Origin: Streptomyces sp. NBC_01244
GTDB taxonomy: Bacteria; Actinomycetota; Actinomycetes; Streptomycetales; Streptomycetaceae
Assembly: GCF_035987325.1 (NCBI RefSeq)
Contig: NZ_CP108488.1
Location: forward strand, 7,750,001 to 7,814,000
DNA: 64,000 nucleotides
Reading direction: 5' to 3'
In this document: positions 1 to 8,589 of the stretch, piece by piece
Layout: each line of letters opens with the position of its first letter
How positions within the stretch are numbered: the first letter of the stretch is position 1
The notes under the pieces: generated by a model
Told to the model about the DNA's origin: nothing
What the model saw: only the letters and a program-made list of their open reading frames with translations
Database searches by the model: none
Made by a program: the position numbers and the translations under genes

Positions 1-204
1 GAAGTGCGTGGGACGGCCGGTGATTCGGGCAGGGTCATGGCGCTCCGGTTCTCGGACACGGAGCTGTTTCCCGTACAGGTGACGCATTCGCGATTGGCCG
101 CGCTGGCGAAAGGGCTGGGGCTACGGTTGTCGCTGATGTCGCTGTCGAGGATCAGCGACGCGCTGTTCCAGGCCGTCTACGAAGAGGGGCACCGAAAGAC
201 GTGA
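1..204 (+). CDS. 3' end of an unidentified gene (partial)
   Basis: The reading frame is open from the first base and ends in TGA at 202-204, so only the C-terminal part, up to 67 codons, is visible. The tail is helical and rich in Leu, Ser and Arg, and no family was recognised. The stop overlaps the GTG start of the next gene by 4 nt (GTGA), so the two are translationally coupled and probably act together. The true start lies outside the window; the first in-window GTG at 4 need not be used. Confidence 0.5.
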   Translation, partial: EVRGTAGDSGRVMALRFSDTELFPVQVTHSRLAALAKGLGLRLSLMSLSRISDALFQAVYEEGHRKT

Positions 205-680
205 GCGATCCGGAGCGCGCGATGCTGCTGTCCGTCCACCCGCGGTTCGCGACGGCGATCCTGGCCGGAACGAAGACGGTGGAAGTGCGCCGTCAGCGCG
301 TTGCCGCTCCTCCCGGGACGCCCGTACTCCTGTACGCGACCGCGCCGACCATGGCCATCGTGGGCATGGCGCGGATCGCGTCAGTCCAGGTGGCCACCCC
401 TCGTGAAGTCTGGACCGCCAGTGGTGCGAGCGCTGGCATCAGTCTGCGCGAGTACGACGAGTACATGAGCGGAGCGACCCGGGCCAGCGGTCTCTCACTG
501 GAAGAGCCAGTCACCTTCGAGGTGCCAGTCCCTCTGGCCGCCCTCAGAGCCTCCGGCGCGTTTCATCCACCGCAGAGCTATAGGTATTTGACTGGCGAGG
601 ACCTCCGCAAGGTGGCTGCGGCAACACCTGTCACTGGCGAGGCCCTGCATGGAGCTCTGGGCGCATTGGCGCCTGCCTAG
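201..680 (+). CDS. ASCH/PUA-like domain protein
   Basis: This 159-residue protein begins with GTG overlapping the previous stop. The N-terminal third (LLSVHPRFATAILAGTKTVE followed by VRR) matches the ASCH-domain opening, in which 'SI.P.ya..Il.GkKtvE.R' forms the first strand and helix of a PUA-like RNA/nucleotide-binding fold. An aromatic/Gly segment near residues 50-57 (MAIVGMAR) fits the next strand. ASCH proteins are thought to bind RNA or modified nucleotides; the substrate here is unknown. It is coupled to an upstream gene that is cut by the window edge. The family call is fairly secure and the function is not. Confidence 0.7.
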   Translation: MSDPERAMLLSVHPRFATAILAGTKTVEVRRQRVAAPPGTPVLLYATAPTMAIVGMARIASVQVATPREVWTASGASAGISLREYDEYMSGATRASGLSLEEPVTFEVPVPLAALRASGAFHPPQSYRYLTGEDLRKVAAATPVTGEALHGALGALAPA

Positions 681-728
681 CACAAATGCGCTCGTGCGCG
701 GGTGGCGGCGGTGAGACGTCGCGGCCCT

Positions 729-860
729 ACTGGCTTGGGTTGCAACTCGTTGATTTCGGGCTGAGGTCTGCGGTCTGCTGGTGCGCGAGCACACCGGCGA
801 CGGCTTGGATGGTGTCGCTCATGTGCTCCCAGAGGCCGAGGTGACTGGCGGGGGCCCCGC
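729..860 (-). other. possible minus-strand coding remnant
   Basis: Read on the minus strand, about 40 codons before a TAG near 729 give a protein-like helical segment (SHLGLWEHMSDTIQAVAGVL). There is no start codon or ribosome-binding site in a sensible place, and the segment abuts the decayed flavoprotein gene, so it may be the tail of another broken gene. No family was recognised. Low confidence. Confidence 0.2.
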
Positions 861-1078
861 TAGTAGATGTTGGCAAGCTCATCACCGCCGCGCAGGAACG
901 GGGCTGGAAGATGGTAGTTGGCGGAGCCCCGTAGGGCCTCGATTTCCTCGATAGCCAGGTGATCGAGAATCAGTCTGGATACCCGATCTGTTCGGCCTAG
1001 CGCTCACCTGGCGATGCGCGGTCGTATCCGCGGGCCGACGTCATCGCAGTCGCACCAGCCACGTTCAACTCGGTCGAC
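854..1078 (+). pseudogene. decayed flavoprotein (HFCD family) gene
   Basis: A single frame from about 866 reads DVGKLITAAQERGW, then GLDFLDSQVIE, then GDARSYPRADVIAVAPATFN. It aligns colinearly with the intact flavoprotein at 16297-16851 (DVGKLIDAAHERSW, GLPFLDVSAIE, GDARSFPPADAIAVAPATFN). Two in-frame nonsense codons interrupt it: TAG at 932-934 where the intact gene has Gln, and TAG at 998-1000 where it has Trp. Similarity fades after the PATFN motif and before the Gly-rich start, so both ends are lost. The family (phosphopantothenoylcysteine decarboxylase-like) binds FMN. This copy cannot be functional. Confidence 0.8.
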
Positions 1079-1525
1079 ACCCATGCTGTGCGCTGGTGGC
1101 CAGCCTTGTTCCTATGCGGCAATGGCGGCTCACCTCCGCTCGCGCGGAGAGAACAGGTCTGCTGGCCTACTCGGGTGTGCCAGTTCAGCTTCGCCGTGCA
1201 GCATCCGCTTCCCGCACCATCCTCGCCGCATGGTCAGCCGAGTCGGCCAAGTTCCGGAGTGCGTGTGGGCGAGCCGGCTGAGGCACTCCACGGCGTGGTC
1301 GGTGAGCGTGTCCTGCTGGTGCTGGTGAGGTGTCAGTAGCTGATCGATGGAGCACCGACGGCCCGTGGTGCTGAGCGTAAGCTGCCGGTTTCCGCGTGGT
1401 CCGGCGTGCAACGACGATACGATTAGGCATCCACCAACAGTCGGGGATCTGTCCGGAATTCTTGGGGTTATCCTGTGCCCCTCGCATCGGTCGTCTCGGC
1501 AGGTGCTGTGGTGAGGGGGGGCAGG
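1079..1525. other. non-coding or decayed stretch before the giant NTPase gene
   Basis: About 450 bases in which every open frame lacks protein-like composition or a ribosome-binding site. The base composition is less GC-rich than the chromosome to the right. It holds the leader of the 1526 gene, including a GAGGGGGGG tract at about 1514-1521. No promoter could be assigned with confidence. Confidence 0.4.
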
Positions 1526-4500
1526 GTGGGTGCGCCGGAGTCGAATGCCGGAGACGATTTCCACTTTTGGTGGGCGGCAAGTCGGGCTCTGAAGCTGATC
1601 AGGCCAGGCACCACTCTCCGGCGAGTCACCCTCGAAGGTCTTGTCCACGTCGATGACCCCGACGATGAGTACGAAACGGTGGATGTCGCCGAATACCTGG
1701 GAGGCGACGATGCCGGTTCGGCAGAGGTGCTTGTCCTTTCGCAGCTGAAGTACAGCTCTCGTCACCCAGACACCGCTTGGACAACGGCCAGGCTCTGCAA
1801 GAAGAGCGTGCGGCGCCGAGCCAACGGCACAACGACGCCACCACGATCCGTCATTGCGGACTTGGCGGCTGCCTATCGCCGGCTTGTGGACGATCACGGG
1901 ATCGACGTCGCGTCGAGGGCCCGCATCGCGCTGGTCAGTAATCAGCCTTCCGCCCCCGAACTGGTCTCCTGTGTTACGGCTGCGGCGGCGTGGGTCAAGG
2001 GTCAGAAGCCGACGGTACAGACCCGGGCACTTCTCGCAGGGCTCTCTACAGACCAGGCCGTGACGGTCCGGACTCTGTACGAGGCTGTGCGTAGTCGGCT
2101 GAGCAGCCAGGAGTTTTGCGCCTTCATAGTCGCCCTTGACCTGTCACAGACAGGTGCCATGGACAGGGCCGCACTGGCCCGCGCGGTTCGATCCGGTGCG
2201 GCGGAGCTGACACCGGGCAAGGGTTACGACTCAGCCCTGAAGCTGTTCCATCTGGTCCGTGCGCAGGCCCTGCCGGACAGTAATCGCAAGGGAGTGACGG
2301 CAAGTGATGTCCTTGCGGAAATAGGGGCTCCCGAACTGCTCGATCTCTACCCGGCTCCTGCTCGGTTCACGGAAGTTCGCGATCCGCTACCCGCACCCGG
2401 TGCCCGTTCCGTCGCCGACGCAGTGGTGAGGCATCCAGGACGCCTGGTGGTGGCTCACGGAGATGCCGGGGCTGGGAAAACCACGGCGATCCGTCAGATG
2501 AAGGACTACTTGCCAGTGGGGTCGCATGTCGTCCACTTTGACTGCTATGGCGGCGGAGACTACCTGAGTGCGGGCGAAGAACGGCACACAACGCAGCGAT
2601 TCGTTACCCAAGTGGTCAACGAACTAGCGCAGTTGTGTGGCACCCCACTGCTCATTTCGACCTCGCAGCGGCAGGAAGACCTTTGGCGGCGGCTCCGCCG
2701 CACGCTCGATGGGGCCGTCGCCGGGCTCCCGCCGAACGCCGTGGTGGTCCTGGCGGTCGACGCTGCCGACAATGCCGCGACAGCGGCTCGAGAATGTCAG
2801 AATCGCTCTTTTCTGCCGGAACTCGTCCGCCTAGACCTGCCCGAGCAAGTCTCCGTGGTACTCACCGCACGCAGCCATCGGGTTGGCTCGTTGGAGGCCA
2901 CGACGGTGGCCGAGGAGGTTCCTCTCGCAGTCTTCGACGCCCCCACATCCGCAGCGCATCTGCGCCGGCATAGGCCGGACGCCTCCAAGGAGGAAGCGCA
3001 CACCTTCCATGAGAGGACTCAAGGCAATCCCAGAGCCCAGTTCTACACGCTTCAGCAAGCAGCCGAGCATGCCTGGGATATGACCACCCTGTTGGCGAAG
3101 TCAGAGCAGACGCCCAAAGCGGTCTTCGACGACCTCATCGAGTCCGCTCTGCAGGTGGGCGGCGCGGACGCCGGCGGCCTGCAGTGGCTCGCGTTGATGC
3201 TGGCGCTTTCCCGCCCCGTACGGCTCCAGACACTCGCGACCGCTCTGGACGTCGACCTGTCGGCCGTCAGGAACTTTGCTGCTGGGCTCACCCCCGGCAT
3301 CCGGATCGTCGACAACTCGATCCAGTTCCGGGACGAGGACTTCGAAACGCACGTCAGGGACTCCGTGGACCCCTCTGAAGTGATCGCGGCCCACAGCCGA
3401 CTGGCTGATCTGTGTCTCGCCGAGCGGGCGACCGATGTGGACGCGGCGACGCACGTCGCCGACCATCTGGCAGCATCAGGCCGTCTGGAAGCCCTGTTGC
3501 AGCTTGTCCTCGAAGAAGCCAGTCCGGTCGGCATCACGGACGGCTTTCGCCGCGAGGAGGTCCAGGGTCGACGTCTGGACCTCGCCGTGCGGGCCGCAGC
3601 ACAGACAGCTGATGCAGCAGCCGCCGTACGACTGGCTGTTCGAGGTTGTGACACAGCGTCACGTCACGACACCCTTGCGCGTCTGACCGGATCGCATCTG
3701 GATCTGGTCGCCCTCTATACGGACCCGGATCTTCTAAGAGCCCACCTACTGCGGAGACCGGGCGGGTCTTGGCTGGCTCCGGTCTTCCTCCAGACGGCTG
3801 CAATGCTCTCACGTACGCCTGAACGGCACGACGCCGCCCGGGCTGACCTGGACAGCGCCGGAGGCTGGCTGCGTCGATGGATGGATCAGAGGGAAGAGGA
3901 GGGCGAGCACTGGGATGTCACACCGGACGACGTCGCCGCAGCGGCGGAGACATGCTTCCGACTTGCCGGCGTCAGGGCCGCGGTCAGGGAACTGCGGCGG
4001 TGGCGCCCCGTGGATGTCGTGCTGGACGCCGCCGTGGCGCTGGCGGGACGCCTCATCAATGATGTGGATCCCGCCGTCGTACGAGGGTTGCTGAAGAAGT
4101 ACCGGGTTCCAGCAGAGGCGCAGGCACGCGTCTTTCTCGCCGTCGTATCGCTTCCTGGTGAACCGGACAAGGAGTGGCTCGACGCCGTACTCGCCGCATT
4201 GCTGTTGGACCCGCCTGCTAGTCCCCAGCCCTGGCAGGCACGACTGCTCGATATGGCGCTCCGTCATGGTGACCGTCAGTTGAGCGCTGACCTGGCCAAA
4301 CAGTGGTCCACGGCGTTGCCCGACGGACTTTCGAACTATGCGGGATCCGCCGAGCAAGGCACTGCGATTCTGCGCTGTCATGCCGCAGACGCAGTTTTCA
4401 GCGGCAACTACATGGACGTCGTCGCACTCGTTCCTGCCGAACTCCTTCCACGTACCGAAGAATCGGGCCACACCCAGGACGTCCGGGCGCGCGAACGCGA

Positions 4501-7500
4501 TGAATGGCTGCAGCTCGTGAAGCCCATTGCCGAGGCTGCCGTGCTGGCTGCACGCGCGGTCTTGAAGGAAGCGGACGCCGACGAGGTCGTTGCGCTTTGT
4601 GACCGAGGAATCGCCCGACGTACGGAGCGCGCCACACAACGGTGGTTCATGTACGACAGGTCTTATGCAGCCTGGGCGAGCCTCGTTGCCGCGGCTGCCC
4701 TGGACACCGACGTGGCAGATGAAGTCGTCGATCGTCTCGCCGCGGCTGCCGAGTCTGTCTGTCGTGACGGCGCTCCTGAACTGTGGATGGAACTGGCAGC
4801 CCTCCTTCTGCCGCACTCGCATCTCAAGGGCACGGCAGCCGACCTATGCACACGGGCAGCCGACTACGTCAACAGCCACGACTACCGGGCAAGTGAACGC
4901 CTCGACCTCCTTGCACGCTTGGCGGAGCTCGGAGCGAAGGTAGACGTGGACCTAGGAAGACATCTCTTCGAACACGCTGTAGAAGCGGCGACCGGGGTCA
5001 ACGACGACGCGGCCCGCCTTCTGAAGGTTCACGTAGACCTCGCCCATCGCGCTGACGTCTCCAACCTTGATCCGGCTCATACCGCCGCACGTCTCGTCCA
5101 AGCTGCGGAACTGATGGCTCCTCACGTGAGCGAACCCGCCGAAATTCCTTACTCGGAGATCGCGGGAGCTGCGGCCCGACTGAACCCCTTCACCGGCCTC
5201 GCCGCAGCCAGCAGGTGGGACGACCAAGATCGCATCGGGCTGTCATCCACCTTGCCTGCCGCACTGACCGGCGCACTCCACAACGGAGAGATACCCGCGC
5301 AGCAAGTTCTCGCCCTGGACCACTTGATCACAGACGACGGAGGTCGCTGGCAACTGCAACTCGACGTCGCCGAATGGTTGGCGGCGAGGGGTACTGCGGA
5401 AAGGCAAGAGTGCCGCCGAGTCCTGCTGAGAGCCGCGGCATGGGTGCGACGTCATGTTCCCGCACGGGATCAGCCAGCTAGGACGCGACGCCTCGTAGAC
5501 GCTGCTGAGCAGTTGGGACACGGAAGCAGTGTCCGGTCGGCGCTCGAAGCGGTGATCCAGTTGGGTGACGTGCGAGGGGACTCGGGCATTGGCCACACCA
5601 CCAGCCGGAACTGGGGCGTCAGCCGGCGTCACGTTCCCGAGGTGCAAGCCTTGCTGTCCCATGCCGCTTCTCGCAGCTGGGTGTCGCTGGCAGAGGACGT
5701 GCGAATGCTAGACGGCGCTCGCGTGTACGGTGACGAACTGCGCGCATTCATCACAGCTGCCCTCCAACGTACCCCTTACGGACAGCGGCTGGATGCCCTC
5801 ACGGCCGTCGCATCACTCCCGGCCCTGGAGGCCCTCGATGTGTTGACGGTCCTATCGGACCTCGTACGCCGCTGGAGTTCCCAGCCAGCCATAGCGACGT
5901 GGGCTGCCGCAGCACTTCCCGACCTGGTGAGTCGACTCTTCACCGAGCGGTTCTGGTGGCATGACACGCGGCGCACGATCGAACAACTGCGGGCGTTCGG
6001 GGGCGACTCGGCCATCCGGCAGGCCGCCCTGGCTGCCCTGCCAGAGGCACGGCAGGATCTGCGGGCGCGTAGCTGGCGGGGCATCGCAGAGCTCCTGGGT
6101 CATCTGTGTCCTACGGGCGACGCGGGGTCGGCCCTTTTGGGCCTCCTCGACGACTGTGTTCCGCAGGGCACCATCGCTGTCGAACGGCAACCCTCGCAAA
6201 TGGGCGTTTCTCTACTGCTGTGGAGCGCTTTCGGCCACCCTCGGCGGGAACTGCGCTGGCGCGCGGCGCATTCCACCCGCGAGCTGCTGTCCACGACCTC
6301 CATCGCTGTCGCCAAGTCGTTGGTGGCTGACCTCATGGGACGCCTGGACGACAATGAGCCGGGAGCCTTCCGGGATAGGAATCTTCACTTCTACCGCTTC
6401 TCGGCGACAGCCGCACTTCTCACGGCACTTGAGCGAGTCGCAGTAGAGCGCCCCGACCTACTGGCGGCCTACTTCCGCGAGTTCGCACGCTTGGCTACGG
6501 ACGGGGCGTTTCCTCATGCCCAAATCCGTGAACTCGCACGCCGCAGTGCCCTCGCGGTCGCGGCAGCGGCCAGCGCCGATTCCACTCAGGTCGAGATGCT
6601 CCGCCTGGCCAACCAGCCCTCCAGCTGGCTGGTGCACCACGGACGCAGCTACGAGAGACGCGACAGAATTTCCTGGAAAGGGCGCTACGACTTCGATTCC
6701 ATGGACACCATCCCCTACTGGTACGCACCTTTGGCCCGGGTATTCGACGTCGAAGTCGACGTCATTGCAGAGGCTGCCGAAGGGTTCATCCTCGACCAAT
6801 GGGGCTTGAGCAATGACGACTGGTGGACAGATATGCGAGAGCTGCGAGACGAACGCTCCTGGGAACGCACCAGTCACAGACAGGGAAGCATTCCGCGCGA
6901 GGAGAGCCTTCGACTGTACATCGAATACCACGCCATGATGGCCACGGCCGGACGTCTCGCAGACGAAAACCGTCCCGCCCGTGCCGGAACCTGGACACAT
7001 GAGCAGGCTGACTCCTGGAAAGACTGGCTTCTACAACATCTCCCAGCCCCGACAGGTTGGCTCGCAGACCTCGGGGCGCCGGTCCCGGCCGAGGCAGACC
7101 TCCTATTGTCCCGGGTAGGGTCGGACACGTGGGACACCACATCGCTGGCTGACTTCGACAGGGCTCTCGGACTGACCGGTGACAACGGTGCATCGGACAT
7201 GATCCGTGTGGATGCGAGTGTGCAACTCCATGGCCCGGACGCCTACGAGACAGTGAGAGTGGCTTCGGCCCTCGTTGATCCTCGCCACGCCACCGATCTG
7301 CAGCGTGCGCTCGCTGCGGCTTCCAACCCGACGGACTGGAAGTTGCCCGACGAAGACGAGGAAGACTTCGAAGTCGACGCTGGCGCCTTTCGCCTCAGCG
7401 GATGGATTCTGGACCCTTACGAGCCGAGCGAGTACCTTGACCGACACGACGTATATGCCCACGAAATGCGTCGCGAGCTTCCACTTCCCGGGAAGGCGTT

Positions 7501-7816
7501 CAAGGCTCAGAGTCGCACAGCACTCGACGCGACCCGTCTCGTGCTGACAGCGCACGACGGACGCGTCGTGGCACAGGCTCAACAATGGGCCGACCCAGAC
7601 CCGGGGGATGAATCGACATCCTCGTTCGTATCATCCGGTTACCGCGTCCACGTCAGGCGGGACGCATTGCTGCGGTATCTCGCTACCACAGGGATGAGTC
7701 TGATCATGGAGGTTCAGATTGCACGTCGCCGAACCGGGCAACGACGCGACGGCTACCGGGTCCCCGTCAGCCGCATCTATCTCCTCGACGCCACTGGAGC
7801 CCTCACCGCCAGTTGA
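1526..7816 (+). CDS. giant STAND NTPase with N-terminal nuclease-like domain (Avs-like predicted defence protein)
   Basis: About 2,096 residues. The N terminus (NAGDDFHFWWA, then VDVAEYLGGDD, then VLSQLKYS) resembles Cap4/DUF4297-type nuclease domains, whose QxK ends a PD-(D/E)xK-like core; Q and K fall near residues 73 and 75. A P-loop NTPase follows: Walker A GDAGAGKT near 312, Walker B VVVLAVDAAD near 406, the STAND sensor VVLTAR near 442 and a GNP motif near 497. The remaining 1,500 residues are mostly helical, Leu/Ala-rich and probably repeat-like, as in sensor arms of antiviral STAND proteins. A GTG at 1475 is in frame, but 1526 has a strong GAGGGGGGG ribosome-binding site and starts just before the conserved region. 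The 3' end overlaps the next gene by 98 nt. Nuclease identity and defence role are inferred from architecture. Confidence 0.75.
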   Translation: MGAPESNAGDDFHFWWAASRALKLIRPGTTLRRVTLEGLVHVDDPDDEYETVDVAEYLGGDDAGSAEVLVLSQLKYSSRHPDTAWTTARLCKKSVRRRANGTTTPPRSVIADLAAAYRRLVDDHGIDVASRARIALVSNQPSAPELVSCVTAAAAWVKGQKPTVQTRALLAGLSTDQAVTVRTLYEAVRSRLSSQEFCAFIVALDLSQTGAMDRAALARAVRSGAAELTPGKGYDSALKLFHLVRAQALPDSNRKGVTASDVLAEIGAPELLDLYPAPARFTEVRDPLPAPGARSVADAVVRHPGRLVVAHGDAGAGKTTAIRQMKDYLPVGSHVVHFDCYGGGDYLSAGEERHTTQRFVTQVVNELAQLCGTPLLISTSQRQEDLWRRLRRTLDGAVAGLPPNAVVVLAVDAADNAATAARECQNRSFLPELVRLDLPEQVSVVLTARSHRVGSLEATTVAEEVPLAVFDAPTSAAHLRRHRPDASKEEAHTFHERTQGNPRAQFYTLQQAAEHAWDMTTLLAKSEQTPKAVFDDLIESALQVGGADAGGLQWLALMLALSRPVRLQTLATALDVDLSAVRNFAAGLTPGIRIVDNSIQFRDEDFETHVRDSVDPSEVIAAHSRLADLCLAERATDVDAATHVADHLAASGRLEALLQLVLEEASPVGITDGFRREEVQGRRLDLAVRAAAQTADAAAAVRLAVRGCDTASRHDTLARLTGSHLDLVALYTDPDLLRAHLLRRPGGSWLAPVFLQTAAMLSRTPERHDAARADLDSAGGWLRRWMDQREEEGEHWDVTPDDVAAAAETCFRLAGVRAAVRELRRWRPVDVVLDAAVALAGRLINDVDPAVVRGLLKKYRVPAEAQARVFLAVVSLPGEPDKEWLDAVLAALLLDPPASPQPWQARLLDMALRHGDRQLSADLAKQWSTALPDGLSNYAGSAEQGTAILRCHAADAVFSGNYMDVVALVPAELLPRTEESGHTQDVRARERDEWLQLVKPIAEAAVLAARAVLKEADADEVVALCDRGIARRTERATQRWFMYDRSYAAWASLVAAAALDTDVADEVVDRLAAAAESVCRDGAPELWMELAALLLPHSHLKGTAADLCTRAADYVNSHDYRASERLDLLARLAELGAKVDVDLGRHLFEHAVEAATGVNDDAARLLKVHVDLAHRADVSNLDPAHTAARLVQAAELMAPHVSEPAEIPYSEIAGAAARLNPFTGLAAASRWDDQDRIGLSSTLPAALTGALHNGEIPAQQVLALDHLITDDGGRWQLQLDVAEWLAARGTAERQECRRVLLRAAAWVRRHVPARDQPARTRRLVDAAEQLGHGSSVRSALEAVIQLGDVRGDSGIGHTTSRNWGVSRRHVPEVQALLSHAASRSWVSLAEDVRMLDGARVYGDELRAFITAALQRTPYGQRLDALTAVASLPALEALDVLTVLSDLVRRWSSQPAIATWAAAALPDLVSRLFTERFWWHDTRRTIEQLRAFGGDSAIRQAALAALPEARQDLRARSWRGIAELLGHLCPTGDAGSALLGLLDDCVPQGTIAVERQPSQMGVSLLLWSAFGHPRRELRWRAAHSTRELLSTTSIAVAKSLVADLMGRLDDNEPGAFRDRNLHFYRFSATAALLTALERVAVERPDLLAAYFREFARLATDGAFPHAQIRELARRSALAVAAAASADSTQVEMLRLANQPSSWLVHHGRSYERRDRISWKGRYDFDSMDTIPYWYAPLARVFDVEVDVIAEAAEGFILDQWGLSNDDWWTDMRELRDERSWERTSHRQGSIPREESLRLYIEYHAMMATAGRLADENRPARAGTWTHEQADSWKDWLLQHLPAPTGWLADLGAPVPAEADLLLSRVGSDTWDTTSLADFDRALGLTGDNGASDMIRVDASVQLHGPDAYETVRVASALVDPRHATDLQRALAAASNPTDWKLPDEDEEDFEVDAGAFRLSGWILDPYEPSEYLDRHDVYAHEMRRELPLPGKAFKAQSRTALDATRLVLTAHDGRVVAQAQQWADPDPGDESTSSFVSSGYRVHVRRDALLRYLATTGMSLIMEVQIARRRTGQRRDGYRVPVSRIYLLDATGALTAS

Positions 7817-8516
7817 CTCCGCCGCAGAGCTCGGTGAACGCATTCTGGCCGAGTTCGGTGACGAGCACACCAACAACATCCTGATCCGTTGGCTTGCTCA
7901 TTACACGGCTCGCCTTGTGACGGAAGCCGACCAAGCGCGCGAGACGAACGCCCCGGACGCCGCAGCCCGCACCGCTGAAGCACGGGACGCGATCCTGCGA
8001 CTCTGGCAGGCACGCTCCTCGTGGCCCTCCGGATGGCCGCCCCCGTACGCGGCGAAACTGGCTGCGGCCCTCGATACGCTTCCTGAACCGGGAAATGAAG
8101 GATGGACTCGGCCTACGGTCCTGTCGCGGCTGCACGAGATTCACCACAATGTCTTGGCCATCCTTGTAGACCTGACGACCGACGGCCGTCCGGAGGGCGA
8201 GGAAGAGTGGCTGAACAGGTTCGGCCACCTCCTCACCGAAGAGGAGTCGGCCGTCCTGCGATATGCGGCCCACGTGCCGAGAAGGAAAGCAGCCCTTCAA
8301 CGGACAGAAGAGGCGGGGACTTCTACAGACGTCGATGTTGCTGCAGGCGGATCCGGTACGACGCCCGTCATCGGACTGCTTGCCGAACTCGCGGAGAGGT
8401 ACAGAAACACCATCACGGAGCTTTTGAACGCGGTCGGAGCGTCGGCCACTTCATCAGTCGAGGACGCTGATATCGACGGGGAAGAGACTGCTGTCTCCGG
8501 AGAGATGCCTCTGTAG
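7719..8516 (+). CDS. conserved-looking partner of the giant NTPase, function unknown
   Basis: 265 residues from a TTG at 7719 with GGAGG at 7708-7712, 6 nt upstream. The start therefore lies 98 nt inside the end of the NTPase gene, and no good start exists nearer the stop. The first 30 residues are low-complexity Ser/Pro/Ala. The rest is predicted helical with Trp-rich patches (WLAHY, WQARSSWPSGWPPPY). There are no transmembrane segments, signal peptide or known catalytic motif. Overlap and co-orientation imply coupled expression with the NTPase, so it could be a regulator, adaptor or immunity-type partner. Not recognised. Confidence 0.6.
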   Translation: MHVAEPGNDATATGSPSAASISSTPLEPSPPVDSAAELGERILAEFGDEHTNNILIRWLAHYTARLVTEADQARETNAPDAAARTAEARDAILRLWQARSSWPSGWPPPYAAKLAAALDTLPEPGNEGWTRPTVLSRLHEIHHNVLAILVDLTTDGRPEGEEEWLNRFGHLLTEEESAVLRYAAHVPRRKAALQRTEEAGTSTDVDVAAGGSGTTPVIGLLAELAERYRNTITELLNAVGASATSSVEDADIDGEETAVSGEMPL

Positions 8517-8589
8517 AAGGTCTGGCACTGGTTGTTGAAGATGAAGGGCTCGGACCGCATTGGCGGTGGGCTAGGCGAGGACCTTCTAC
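8513..8589. terminator. inverted repeat spanning two convergent stop codons
   Basis: GTAGAAGGT at 8513-8521 is complementary to ACCTTCTAC at 8581-8589, with 59 nt between. Both arms contain the TAG stop of their own convergent gene. It may act as a weak bidirectional terminator or mark an old junction. Confidence 0.3.

Noticed and set aside
1130..1897. A 255-codon minus-strand frame over the start of the giant NTPase gene
   Set aside because: It has no family similarity and covers the conserved NAGDDFHFWWA region of the opposite strand.
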